Assembly: GCA_032191485.1 (NCBI GenBank)
Contig: JAVDOI010000012.1
Span: forward strand, 10,354,635 to 10,418,634
Origin: Leptoclinus maculatus
Taxonomy: Eukaryota; Chordata; Actinopteri; Perciformes; Stichaeidae
Direction: 5' to 3'
Length of the DNA: 64,000 nt
The notes under the pieces are model-generated. The model did no database searches, was not told the DNA's origin, and saw only the letters and a program-made list of their open reading frames with translations. The translations under genes and the position numbers were made by a program. Numbering within the stretch: the first letter of the stretch is position 1; the number at the start of each line of letters is the position of its first letter. Below, piece after piece: positions 1 to 12,170 of this stretch.

Positions 1-1175
1 AATACCAAAAGGGAGCACACACACACGTAGTCGCAAAGGTTAAATACTGTCGGAAAGAATTGCCGATATTGTCTTGGCAGTACACCACAGAATAGAGGCA
101 ATTAAGCACCGATGCAGCTGGAAAACCACTCTATCGATACCAGATCCAGAAAAGACCATCTCACCTCAACTGTAGCAGTTGCTTAAATGATTTAAAAAGG
201 CACAGGAGAGTCCGATTGTTAGCTACAGATCATATCTGGCAGAGCCGTATTGCTTGGAACAAAATGAGGCCAAACTTTTATTCCCGTAACTCAGGTCTTG
301 GAAAGGTTTCTTGGATGAGGGACAGTTGACGCAAATTATCATTTGTTAATTCCAATTGGATACCGCCATCGCTGTGACTACTGACCCACACTGTCGGCCC
401 TGCATCGTTTTACCAACAGCACCATATGGTGAAACCATCACACAGAGAGGGGTCATGTTGTCTTCCCGGGCCTAAATGCTGATTATGCGCACCTGCCATC
501 GAGCAAGAGAGTTTCTAATATAACAACAGAGACATGAGCCCCGCTGGCACATACACACGGTTTTCTCATTTGTTATATTATATTGTTAATGTCTAATTGA
601 ATCTGTGTGTTAATGTACTGCTTGAAAAAACAACAACAACAGACCAAAGCCAAAAAGCCTGGGCTGTAGCATTATAATTTGTACTGCTTCATTCCCCAGG
701 GAACTGTGGGTTTACGCCAAGGTAGCTTCTCAAGCACTCGATTGCCCCTTTAAGTCCATCAGCTTGCCTTTGCTGTCATGCTGGTGCCTAAGGCAGCAAA
801 CAGCCTTACACCACAGAGCGAGTCTTCGTCTTTCCTCAACTATTGGAGAGGGGTGACCCACTTTACCACTCACTACCTTCTCTCGTCCTGCAAGAGAATA
901 CTGCATAAGAGAGAGGATGAAAACTTCAAAGCACAAGAGGTGAGAAAATAGTTGGGGAGGTGTGGTGCAAATATTGATTCAATGGTGGTTCTCTGTGAAT
1001 CCACAGTCCTCCAGTATTTGTGTGGCATTGCAGTGTTTAAGAGTGAGCCGTGGCTGAACATTGTATTGTAACAGTTAAACGGTACATCAGGGACCGGACA
1101 GCCAGTGCGATGAAGTCCGCTGGGAAGAAGAGCGAGCAATGAGTATGGAACAAAGGAGGAAGGACTGGAGGCAGC

Positions 1176-1221
1176 AGAGAGAGAGGGAGAGAGGGAGGGA
1201 GAGAGAGAGAGGGAGAGAGAG
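1176..1221. repeat. GA-rich tract
   Basis: Interrupted GA/GGGA repeats over 46 bp. Confidence 0.9.
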
Positions 1222-1903
1222 CACTTTCTTACCGACAGAAATGTTGTGACAATGGAATTAAGGTTCCAGACAGAGATAAATGAGGCAAAATCTTTTTAAA
1301 GAGTTTCATTCTCCTTTAAATACATATTTGATTTGATTTGCCTCACATATAAGTCACAATGACAGCACAGAGGAAACAAATCAATTTTAGAGCTTCTTTT
1401 TCAGCTATAATTATGACATGCTACATAAACAATCAACTAAAAAGCGCAATTTATCTGAGCGCTGTGTTAAACGAAACATTAGAATTGATCATGGCAATTA
1501 CATTAATCCGTGTTTGAACGTATGAAGTATTAATTTCGGTACCTTATCGAAAACCATTAAATCCTTTCCTAGGTTTGTAATTAATAGGATGCTTACTAAC
1601 GAAATGCAAATTGAGGGAGTTAATAAATTGGAAGTAGTAATTTGCTCTGTGCACTCTGAAGGTCAGGCACACGTAGCCTCTGTAAGTACCCATTAGCAGG
1701 GAGCCGGGAGAAAGTGACCACAATAAAGAACTGCATTGGGATGAATCATGTTGTAATTATACTGTACTAATGAGTCACAGTCATTGATAAGAATGTATAA
1801 CTTCATTCAGTGTGGATGTAAAAACCCTGCAGCCTGAAAATAAATAACTCAAAAGACTGGAGGCTGGGGCAGAATTAAGTGAGACGTCTCATTTAGTTTT
1901 ACT

Positions 1904-2175
1904 TTAAAGGTGCAGTGTGTAGGATTTGACGCCATCTGGTGGTGAGGTTACAGATTGCAACCAACTGAAACTTCTCCCGTGGGCCAAGCATGTAGCTGAA
2001 CTACGGTGGCTGACGTTAAAATGCAAAAAGCCCTCTCCAAATGTAGAGATAAAATGATCATTCTAAGGTAACAGGAAAACACATCAATTGTTATTTTCAG
2101 GTGATTAAAGACACTAAAGCAAACATACTCATTAATATCATATTCAATTTCTGCATCTAATACTACACACTGTTC
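1904..2175 (+). mobile_element. miniature non-autonomous repeat with ACACTG-type termini
   Basis: The left end reads TTAAAGGTGCAGTGTGTAGG. The right end reads CTACACACTG, the reverse complement of the CAGTGTGTAG near the left end, so there are short terminal inverted repeats about 270 bp apart. I recall this left end as recurring in many teleost genomes. No clean target duplication is visible and there is no coding capacity. The superfamily is undecided. Confidence 0.6.
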
Positions 2176-3050
2176 AAAAATGCAGTTTAATTTAGCCTTT
2201 ATATCCTGTAAATCTGGGGCACAGTGCTCCCCAGCTTTCTATAGTCAGCTATATGATTTAGATTAATGTAGAATCATATTGCAATATAGTAGTTTCTAAA
2301 TATCCACTGTTCCATTTAATAGAGTTAGAATGCACAATCCTATTAATATTCTAATGTGACAAAAATATCTATTTCGATCTGACAACTGTACATAGTGTGT
2401 TTTATCAGTTAGATATTTATTAGAGTTAGAATTAATTATTAAAAACATTATTATCAAACAAGTAGATATTTCATATTCTAATCAATAAAAGACTACAAAA
2501 GTAAATAAACAGCTATATAATATCAGATTAAATAATGCTTAAAGGGGACAAACCATTGTTTGACATTTTTTTCCCAGTTATGTTTTTTATTTGAGGTTCA
2601 AAATGAGCCATTTTGTCATCGACCCACCACTATTAGACAGGCAGACGAGAGAAAGTAGTTTGCCCAGATCATCATCTAAATTCAATATAGTTAGAGCTGC
2701 CATCATAACAGCTCATCTGGTGATGTGGAGGCTGCTGCTGTGCTTTCCCTCACGACTGATGCCGGAGAGAGAAATCACTGATCTAACCTGTCTGTTGTCC
2801 TGATGTATGATTCTGCCTCATTAACAAATGTCCGATGTCTCATTATCAGGACAAAGGCCGTCCCTATTGGGATGCCGGAACACATTCTAAAACCAGTCCT
2901 CATTTGAATAGGATGTCTGGTCACCCTTTGGCAACCCTGATTATGCCACCTCAAATATTCCACCTTAATTACTGCCTTAGATTAATGGGTTGTTCATTCT
3001 TGGAGAGAAAAAAGAGCCTGGGAGCCACCATCCCACCAGTTCCCCATGAC

Positions 3051-3052
<2 letters not shown>

Positions 3053-3110
<58 letters not shown>
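3053..3110. repeat. (TG)29 microsatellite
   Basis: 58 bp of uninterrupted TG, followed by a short GA run. It reads as CA in the magi3 pre-mRNA. Confidence 0.98.
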
Positions 3111-3117
<7 letters not shown>

Positions 3118-3432
3118 CACCTGTTGATACGGGCACTGAATCAACACGTCAACATGCTGCATTCTATTAGGAATGTAACAATGGAGTAACAACAATCACC
3201 GTAATATCTATGAAAGAATAATTCTTCCCACAATAAGGCCATAGTGATGGCTCAGATCTCCGTCCTTGGTATTCTACAATACGCTCAACTGTAGATCGCC
3301 CACTTACAAACACTTCAGCTATGAGCATTTCAAGCAATATTACAATACACAACACATGTATACAAATTATATATTTATTACTGTCCTGTACTACATTTAC
3401 TAATGTGCGTTCTACCTAAATTGACTTATTAT

Positions 3433-3835
3433 TAGGGCTGGGCGATAACTCAATATGATAATTAACCGTCTCTCAATGGAATCATATCATGATGAAATCA
3501 TATATTGAAACACAATTACGTCATCTAAGTTGAAGAGAACTAGCACAGGCTGAATGCAATTTTTCAGAAACATTCTGAGGGAATGACATTTGGAGATCAA
3601 ACATTACATAAACACATCTTCCATTACTGCAGAATACAGCAGGGCATACAGCCCAAGTGGGTTCTTGTGAGTCGTGATTTCCTACAGCAGTGTGCAGGAT
3701 TTTCGTCATTCATTCATTTCGCGTTATAGTTCAAATCCTGAGTGCCTACAACCAAGAATTCTGCTCACAGGAAGACCTCTTCCTACTCTACCTACCTCTG
3801 TAAATTACATACCTTGACTATATCACCAAGCCCTA
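3433..3835. mobile_element. hAT-like non-autonomous element, degraded
   Basis: The left end is TAGGGCTGGGCGATA. The right end read backwards is TAGGGCTTGGTGATA, matching at 13 of 15 positions. The interior is AT-rich and non-coding. Termini of this type are common in hAT-derived fish repeats. No matching 8-bp target duplication was found, so the assignment rests on the termini only. Confidence 0.6.
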
Positions 3836-4387
3836 CTGACCAGAAGTATAAAAACTACTGATGAGGTTCATATACACGTCTCAATTGGGTGGCTATGTTT
3901 AACCTATTAGAAGCAAAGGTTAGTCTTAAAGAGAAGAAAAGGACAGCGGATACAAATACTACTGCTCATCACACTGTAAAATTAAACATTTCTGGTCATC
4001 AACAGATTATGTAATTTCTATCTTGCGTCTCTTTAGTCACGCTGTGGCAAAATGACAAGGAGCAGTCGTGTTAAAGGTAACATCGGCAGAAACAGTGCGC
4101 ACAGAGGACTGACAATTTCGGCACAGTGTGATTACATTAAAGCTCTTTTGCAGCTTTCAGAGAGTTCATTTTAACAGCCTGGGCCAATGTTTGCTTGGCA
4201 CTGTCAGTGAATTACACAGCTATTCAGTTGTGTTTGCTGCCACTAAGAAGCAGTTTCATGTCAAAGGGAGTATTTTTATTTATTTTTTTAAACTTGCTTC
4301 CTTAAAAAAAGGTTAAACGGTATGTGTGCCCAGAGAGCTGAAATATACACTACCAAAGCTGTGTGTGTATGGGTGAGAAAGAATGCC

Positions 4388-4412
4388 TGTGTGTGTGTGT
4401 GTGTGTGTGTGT
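4388..4412. repeat. TG microsatellite
   Basis: 25 bp of uninterrupted TG. Confidence 0.95.
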
Positions 4413-4745
4413 CACGTCATCCGTTTTAGTCAGCAGCTGTCACCATATCTCATCTCCAACTCGTGAGAATCTGATTAAAAATGAGAGTACAACTGTGACC
4501 AGAGTTGAATCTGCAGCGAGACATAATCTCTCTTAATCACACCATAACCTTCAGAGAAACTTTAATTATGAGCTGCGATGGAAATGCTCGAGAGCAAAGA
4601 TTCATGCAGTCATGGTCATTTAGCGATGTGCAATAGCTCGGTGTTTTAAAACACAAATGGAAATCGGAGACACCCCCCTTCTGTCGTGGCAGTTTCGGAA
4701 GAACCTCTCAAAAAGGTTTATACTCGGGCACAGCCTTCACCTTCA

Positions 4746-4758
4746 CCCCCCCCCCCCC
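4746..4758. repeat. C13 homopolymer
   Basis: Thirteen consecutive cytosines. Confidence 0.95.
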
Positions 4759-5011
4759 TGCGTTGTTCCCGCTGCCTCTTTGAACCTGCCAGCCACAGTC
4801 ACAGACCCTCATTAATCATTGAGGATGGGCTTCCACTCCCTCGGGCAGTGCCCTGGCTGCCGGGGCCGCATCACTAACTACCAGTGCCCCAGGCGGGTGA
4901 AGCCCATCTTGTGCTCCAGCCTTGGCACAGGGCTCCAGTCCTGCTTGGCATGGAAGCCCACACTTCACAAGCCAACCTTGTTAACCCCGCATTCCTCTGC
5001 TCCCCCGTGCT

Positions 5012-5032
5012 TGTGTGTGTGTGTGTGTGTGT
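5012..5032. repeat. TG microsatellite
   Basis: 21 bp of TG. Confidence 0.95.
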
Positions 5033-5129
5033 ATATTTTGCGAACAGCTTCACAATCCACTGTTAAATGACCTGGCTCTCATCCTTTCTAGATTATGTTC
5101 ATCACCTCAGTCTGTGCAGTGACACCCAA

Positions 5130-5285
5130 TGTAAATTATACATCCTCCCTGTCTTTTCCTTCCATCCTTACTTTTTCCCTTTTCGAGCTGCTCATCCATC
5201 CTAACCCCTTTCTCTTCATCCCTCCATCTTTTGTTCATCCACTTTCTGTTTCATGTATACATTTTTCTTTTGTAATCTTATTTTA
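5130..5285. repeat. pyrimidine-rich (CT/CATC) low-complexity tract
   Basis: About 150 bp dominated by C and T on the plus strand with recurrent CATCC words. Confidence 0.6.
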
Positions 5286-8200
5286 CTTGGACGAGCGCAA
5301 CAACAACACTAATCCGACTCCTATGATATCAGCAGTGCAGTCCTGAGAGCGGAGGCACTTCTTAATCCTTCAAGCCTCCGATTTGCCGGTTCCTAGGAGT
5401 GGGCAGCTGTTGCTAGCGCAGCACCTTTGCACCCTCCCTCCTCCGTGACTTCTAGCCTGTTGCCCTGCTTCTATCTAATCCACAGCTATTCAGCTTTGCC
5501 TCAGAACTTCACAAAGCCCATTATAACAAAAACGACCCTATTATAAAATGGCTGAAGGCAATGTGACCCAGCAAAACAGTAAATAGTCATTTATTTACCA
5601 GTAAAGTCCATGATTGTCAAGGGGAGTACATTTTGTATTGCAAAAACAAAGGACATTTCATCTTCATCCCTTTTTTTAAGTGTCAGCTAGAAAGTACCAC
5701 AGCACAGCCTTTTCTGTATAACTCATGCCCTGTTTTCTTTGTCCCAGCCTCTTATGCTTGATTCATGGTGTGTTATTCTGTAGTTTTTTTTTTTATATTT
5801 TCACTGCATCCTTGCAGTGAGTCACTTTCATTCACCCATGAACCTACCGGTAGCTTAAACCTCCAATCAAGGTTGTGAATCTGACTCTAGCCTTGTAAAT
5901 GCAAACAGCACATCCAGCATTCCAAGCATTGGACAACTATAAAAGAAAAGCCCACATTAGAAAGGCATATGGAATGCATACTTAATAAATGTTGGCAGTG
6001 TCTGCATTACTTGGGTAACAATAAGACCTACACGTTCATGCTGCTTCTTCAGCTGAGATCTTTATATCCACTGTTGCTTACTTTGAGTTTCAACAGAGAG
6101 AGATACCTGCTTTCCTTGAATTTAACTTGTCCTTTCCAGCTCGCTGTCTCAGTCATGAATGATTCATATTACTGGCTGTTCTTTACCAACCACAGTGAGG
6201 GGTAGAAGATTGGATATGCCCTAATTCACATACATGCACTCTGGCGCACAAGCAAATCTATTATTCGAGAATTTTCGGCACAGCCAAAGTAACAAGTATT
6301 ACTCACACATTGACACTTTAGTCATTCTGTAAAAAGAAATCTGACAAACTAATCCGTCTTTGTTTCTGTGCCGTTTAAACGTCCCCATCCACTTTACCAA
6401 CGGCTGAGTCAACGTCGCTGCCAAGACCTGCTTAGAATGCAGAGACTGTTGGGAGTTGAAAATGTAATGGATTAATGCTGAGGAGCGATCTCATAAACAC
6501 ACAATTTTCCTCTTTTATGCTTGGTGAAGTATTTTCTGAATATTGGCCTTCGCTTATTGGTGAGCGATGTGACAACCAATCTGTGAAACACTCATTGTCT
6601 CAGCTATTGGCTCAAGCAGAGCAGTGGGAGTGAGTGTCTTGGTTACAGATTAACCATGGATACATCCAGCCCCTGTTGTTCACAGGTCTGGAGGATTAGT
6701 CACAGCGGTGAACAGGGCTGCCCAGGAAGATGTTTCCATTCAATTCGCCACATATACAGTAAGTATAGACGTGCACTAAGGAGGGCATATCACAAACAGT
6801 GAGAGAGAGAGAGGTGGCTAATGACTGGCAGCAATGAGAAAGTACAAGGGAATGAAGTTGTGGTTTCCACTGAGCCCTTGACACTCAAAGTTCAGTTCAG
6901 TTCAGATTTTGTCCCACAAGAGGGACATTCTTTTTGCAGCATGGAAACAATCAAACACAACAAAACAACATAAGACATAAAACGAGTGAATACTATAACC
7001 ACAACACAGAATAACATAAAGAGTCCATGATGTTAAAAATCTGCAACTAATGAATAAGACAAAAGAAAGTGTTTGGGTGACCCAAGAAGCAGTTTATGGC
7101 GACATTAAACGCCGTTTCATACCAAGTGTGGATTTCCATCCCAATCATTTTATTCGAAAATTTAAAAAAAAAACAGATTTTGTGGGCTCTTATGAATGCT
7201 TGCACACAACTGCGGCACTTTTGTGCAGGAGATCAAAAATTCGGACGAACCTCGATTTCAGCGAATTTCAACCGGGGGTAATAAATGTTTGACCAATGAA
7301 AGACTTTGTTCCAAAGGAATCCATTAAAGTGATTGCCGTCATTATGCATAATAATTAGTCATGTGCTTCTGTTTGTTGCAATAGAAGAGTGTGTATTTTT
7401 GAAAATAAAATTGGCGTCTGATTAGTTCATGTACTATTTTTGCACCAACAAGTCCTGACTTACATCCTACAATACATGTTAGTACAAATTAAAGAAAATC
7501 TTTCTCCAATGCATTTCTGTGTGAATGGGCCCTCAAGGCTAATCTTCTCTTTCCCTGCATTCAAGTGCCCGTCTGTCTGTGGATCTGTGTTTGTCTAACA
7601 GCTTATCTGTGGAGACTCGGAGGTCAAAAGTCTGGGCATTAATGATTAACTTTCTGTGGGCTTCTGAATCTGTGCCTTCAATAAACATACGGTTGTGTTA
7701 CATTAAGCAGGGAAGGGCAGAACAGATCCATTATTCATCCTGTTGACTGGTTCATAGGTTCAGGGTTGAAGGGCTGGGACAGAGGGCGGACTAGAGAGCT
7801 CTAATGTAGCCAAGAGATTTACGACACAATGTGTAAAAGGACCAGAGTGAAGTTCTTCTCGGGCCTCAAAATCACTTGGGGATATATTATCTCCAGCGTG
7901 GTCGCGTATAGTGACAGGCTTGCTGATGACTTAGGCAATGTGTTGACTTCATGTGATGACCTAATGGCGCACAGCTCGGCAAATTCACAAGAGAACTAAT
8001 AGCCGGGGCACGGTCTTGGGATTCCCAAGCCCCAGGATGGACTGGGATCATGTACCGTAGAGATCACTTAATGCTGTGTTTCTCTCTCTGCATTCTTTGA
8101 GCTGTAGTTTTTCTCTCCGAGTTTAAATTAGTTTGACTATCTCGCGAACTGAGACGCGTTTGCTCGTTTGGTTCAGTTGAAAGCTGTCAACTGAAGTCTG

Positions 8201-8970
8201 ATGAGGTCCAAACAAGCAGACCGAGACCACCTGAAGAAGCTGTGTCTCCAAAGTGGGCGTTGTATATAAGCAGCGTATGAAGCCTGTTCATGTAAGTTCA
8301 TTTGATAACCGTGGTAACTTGTATGCAGAACACCTCCTGAGTGACCTTCCGTGATGCATCAGAGAGTTGAAAAGGAATTAAAAACAAGCGGTGTTGTGTT
8401 TCTGTTCGACTCCATGTATTTTGGCACTTCCTCATTTAAAAGTAACTTTCCTCCCATATTATTATGGTAAGCCTCTTCTTTTTCCTCTTGCTCCCACCTG
8501 TTTCTCATTATTCATAACATAAGGTCGAGTTGCAGTCTCGACTAATAATGCTCATAATCAGTTATTTCTTGGTGAGCCCTTTTGCGAGAACACAAATATA
8601 CACATAAAAAGGCAGTAAAGTGCTGCATGACCCGCCGTCAGCAACCGGTATTTGATTTCCCCCTGTGGGTCAACGCAGTGGCGATGGCTCATTAAAACTG
8701 TTCAATAAACGAGTTACCCGTGAGTAAGTATGACTTCATGTTTCCTTTTCGGATGCGTTTGTGAGAAGTCAGGGGCAACACGCAAATCTGTGAGCTCATG
8801 GTTTACCGGTAATTTGGTTTAAAACGGTTCTCTGCCATGACCAATGGGCTGTCCTGACCCTAACCTCTTAAAGTCAATGCCCAGTGGGAAATTGGAGGCG
8901 GGATTTCAGAAGTGCCTCTCTCTGTGCTGTGTATTGATGAATGCATGGCGTTGTCCGTTTCTCTCTGAGT

Positions 8971-8992
8971 CCCGCCCTTCGGGGGTATAAAA
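8971..8992 (+). promoter_or_regulatory. candidate core promoter: GC box plus TATA box, antisense to magi3
   Basis: CCCGCCC at 8971-8977 is followed by CGGGGG and TATAAAA at 8986-8992. The spacing is plausible for a polymerase II promoter with a start near 9015-9020 on the plus strand, which would read across exon 9124-9243 in antisense. Only the motif arrangement supports it. It could also be the promoter remnant of a retroelement or chance. Confidence 0.25.
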
Positions 8993-9123
8993 CAAATAAG
9001 TCTGCTGTCAATACCTAACCTCAACCAACCGTCTCTGACTCAACCAGCTACGCAAAATGAGCAGTATATACATCCCCATCTATAGTGTTGTAGAGTTGAA
9101 GTATGTGTTGCATTGAGACGTAC

Positions 9124-9243
9124 CATCATAGGTGCCACTCTCCAGCAGCAGTCCGCTTTCTTCCAGGTCCCGGAACTCCCCCACACTGATGAAATTATAG
9201 TCCACTCCAGGAACCTCCCCCTCTCTGGGCTGCCGAGTGGTAC
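9124..9243 (-). CDS. magi3: magi3 internal coding exon, GMP-site portion of guanylate-kinase-like domain
   Basis: This 120-bp minus-strand exon encodes TTRQPREGEVPGVDYNF followed by ISVGEFRDLEESGLLLES and GTYD, with split codons at both ends (phase 1/1). The pattern T-T-R, R, G-E, G-V-D-Y, F is the guanylate kinase family signature around the GMP-binding site, and all these positions are kept. In the MAGI family the ATP-binding half is incomplete and the domain is regarded as a protein-interaction module, so catalysis is not expected. The acceptor is GGCAG|GTACC and the donor G|GTACGT. The next exon should begin by completing the glycine codon (GNFYGTPKPP in MAGI proteins), but no such sequence lies between 1 and 9123. 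The exon joins the one at 14427-14543 across a 5,183-bp intron to make 78 uninterrupted codons plus the outer partial codons. NFISV and SGTYD favour MAGI3 over MAGI1 and MAGI2. Confidence 0.93.
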
Positions 9244-12133
9244 CTGCCAACAATGACGCAGTTTAAGACAGAGGGAACATCCAAACAAATGTGTGTCTAC
9301 ATCATGAATAGTCATCAGAGCTGAAACCACAAAGACATGAATGCATTATTAAAATATAAAACAGAGAAGAAGAAAAAACAAACATCCTCTCTCTAGCACC
9401 AGTACAGCTGTCAGAATACAGAGGAAGTGTGATGATAATGACAATTAACAGGATTATAATTGCACACTTTTTCTTTGATTTCTGTGCAGCTGCACTTTTA
9501 TTCCTCAAGGATGCAATTCAATAATATATTAATGCGATACATACGCGAGGAGAATTTAGAAGAGATGGCTTTACTAAGTTGTGCACCAACTACATAAATG
9601 GATGAAGTCTAACTTCACTGCCGACCTTCTGCATTTCTGTTGAATAATTAAAACTACTTTTACATTTGCTGTGCGCTCACAAAACAATCCCACGTACAGC
9701 TTGGTGTCCAAGGCAACGTAGTGGAAAATAATGATTAAACAAAAATGTTTAATGGTGACTTGGGCAGTATAATGCTATTTAAGTAAACATCTTGTTTACG
9801 CCAGACCTTTTCTGCGACGTCCCTGTTTGCAATAGACCAAAGAATCAATTTGTGAATGGCCCCCATGGCATCTTTATCGTCAAAGTCCTTTCCTGTAACA
9901 CTAAAAGGTTACAGCCTTAGAGGCAACCCTGTCTCCAGAGGGATTTGTTCACGTTCATAAACCAAGGATGAACGAGGTCACGGGTGTAAAAACCAGTGAC
10001 ACGTATTACAGTGTACCGTCCCCCTTCATGCCAGTGGTGATGCTCAAGGTCAGTTGCTTTATGGTTGAAAAGATCTTGAAGCAACACGAGTTCCAACTTT
10101 CTCTCCTTCCTTGTGAAGATATTTACTTCGGTTTTCCCCCTAAAACACACTGTGTGAAGCTCTCCGCCGCATTCCAGTTCATGCAAAGTTCCAGTCATTA
10201 AACAATAATCCACCATAACTGACGCAACCGGTTACAGAACGTGTCATGTTTTTTCCCTGTTGATATACTCTCATCTGCGAGACATTGGAAACGCATTGTT
10301 ATGAAAATTATTTTTTACGCTCCCTAACATGCCGACTCTGCTTACCGTCATCTTAGATGTAATCAGGGCTTTTTACGCTACCTCAGCTGAACTGCTGCTC
10401 CTGCTATCTGGCTGCACTGCAGGCATAAGGACATTTAGAGTTTAATAGGAACTTATCCCCATTCTTCATTTTCTTTCTGTGTCAACATCCATCCCGAGTG
10501 CGGTATGAGCCGTCACATCTGAAACAGCTTAGTCGGTTGCAGAGACAATCTTTTATTCTGTCAAACAGACCAATCAGAGGGGACCAGCAAAGCCACGAAG
10601 GGAGGATATATGAGCTTGCTTTTGGAAGAAGGAACGGGGAAATGCAATTATTCAGCTACCTTACGAGAAGATTCTCAAATAAGTTTTAGCAACCCTTTCA
10701 CTTCTAATCCTCCTAACACCATCATGTGTTTTTGTAATTGTAGTTTTATCATCTGAGGTGACAAGTACTGCTGTAACCTTGTGAGGTGACAGAATTTTTT
10801 GACAGCTTAAAATAAATAATGGGGAAAACAGAGGCAGTGGATGCTATCTGCACTCGCAAAGCACAGCATCTCTTCGGTCTCCACACCTGCACAGCTGAGA
10901 GGAGTGAAGAGTATGATCACACCCCAGCCTAGACAGTGACTACTAAGACTGATGGAACTGGAAATCTAACCGTTATCTGAGAAGGAGCGCTGGGATGAGG
11001 AGCTTTGAAGAGAAGACAAGAAGAAATGTGCTGCTAATTCTCACTGGAAAAGAGCTGTTTGAACTTCCATCTTGTGTGTGGCTCCTCACAAGCCTCTCTT
11101 TGAAGAGATGATACTAAGACAAAAGCGTCACGCCGAAAGAAAACAAAAAATAATCCTAGTAGTCACTGGGTCTACAGGGCTTAACAACATTACATAGCTC
11201 TCCAGTTTTATAGGTGTAAACTCTATTTTGTGTGTTTTCCGTCGTAGCAGGTTGAACACCCACTCAGTGGGGCACCAGAGGCCGTGTGACAGGCGTTTAC
11301 CACCAAGGCTATAAGATGCTAATTACAGCTGAACAACAGAAAGAGAAACACATTAAACTGACAGGTACCAGATCAGATTGTGTCCACTTTAAATTTCGAG
11401 AAAAACAAGAGGGACTGTAGGACGTTGGCTGAAATGTCTGATGAACACACAATAAAGTAGAATACTAACATGAAGGGCAGCAACAATATTGACCTCATGC
11501 AGTCTGCCCATTTTGGAGCACATATCATATTAAAAAGATGATTTCTGGAGCGTTATCTTACAAGCTCAGCTATCTTACATTGAACTGCAGCATTAGCTTG
11601 ATGTTTTTATGCTGATAATTTAAGGCGCATTAATGCTTAATTTATCAGCTCGATGATGCGTGTTATTAAGGTATTAATAATCTGCGTTCATCACAAACAA
11701 TTACTAAACTTGCTTTGTTTGCTAAGAAGCTAATATATTAACATAGCTTTTCACACAGTTATATAATATGTATTTTACTTATGTAATTCTAAATAAGAAG
11801 CTTGTTGCACACAAATTAGGCCATGTAATGAAAAACTGGACTGTTGTGGTTTTTATCTGATTTATAGATGGTATTAAAACAAGCACTCCATAAAACAAGT
11901 TTGGTTTGATCATATACACCTTTCTGATATGCATCCATCTGATCCATATAGAAATCCTGCGCAGTGTAATAATGTTACTATAATAAAATGAATCTCCACG
12001 GTGTGTTTTGGATGAGGAAATATAGGGCAACACTTTCTATGACTTATAATGTATAATTTTTTTTTTTTTAATCTGGCAATGACACTTGTGGAGCTGATTG
12101 CCATACCATGACAAATATTAATGCCCAGGGATT

Positions 12134-12170
12134 TATATATATATATATATATAAAAAAAAAAAAAAAAAA
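12134..12170. repeat. (TA)10 followed by A18
   Basis: TA repeat from 12134 runs straight into an adenine run ending at 12170. Confidence 0.95.

Larger units (their letters stand above)
1..9123 (-). other. magi3 intron downstream of the second exon found (partial)
   Basis: At least 9.1 kb of intron with no further magi3 exon. It holds a miniature element (1904-2175), a hAT-like element (3433-3835), TG repeats (3053, 4388, 5012), a C13 run, a GA tract (1176-1221) and a CT-rich tract (5130-5285). A homeodomain-site-rich AT block lies at about 1380-1680. A GC-rich block at about 4800-4990 has no recognised coding content. Two TATA-like motifs lie on the plus strand at 8263 and 8986. Stretches 1-1170, 5300-6880 and 7300-8240 show nothing I can name. 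Confidence 0.8.

Noticed and set aside
6895..7020. Possible LINE 3'-UTR-like fragment (TTTTGTCCCACAAGAGGGAC)
   Set aside because: Resemblance to fish LINE tails is loose and there is no second copy or tail to support it.
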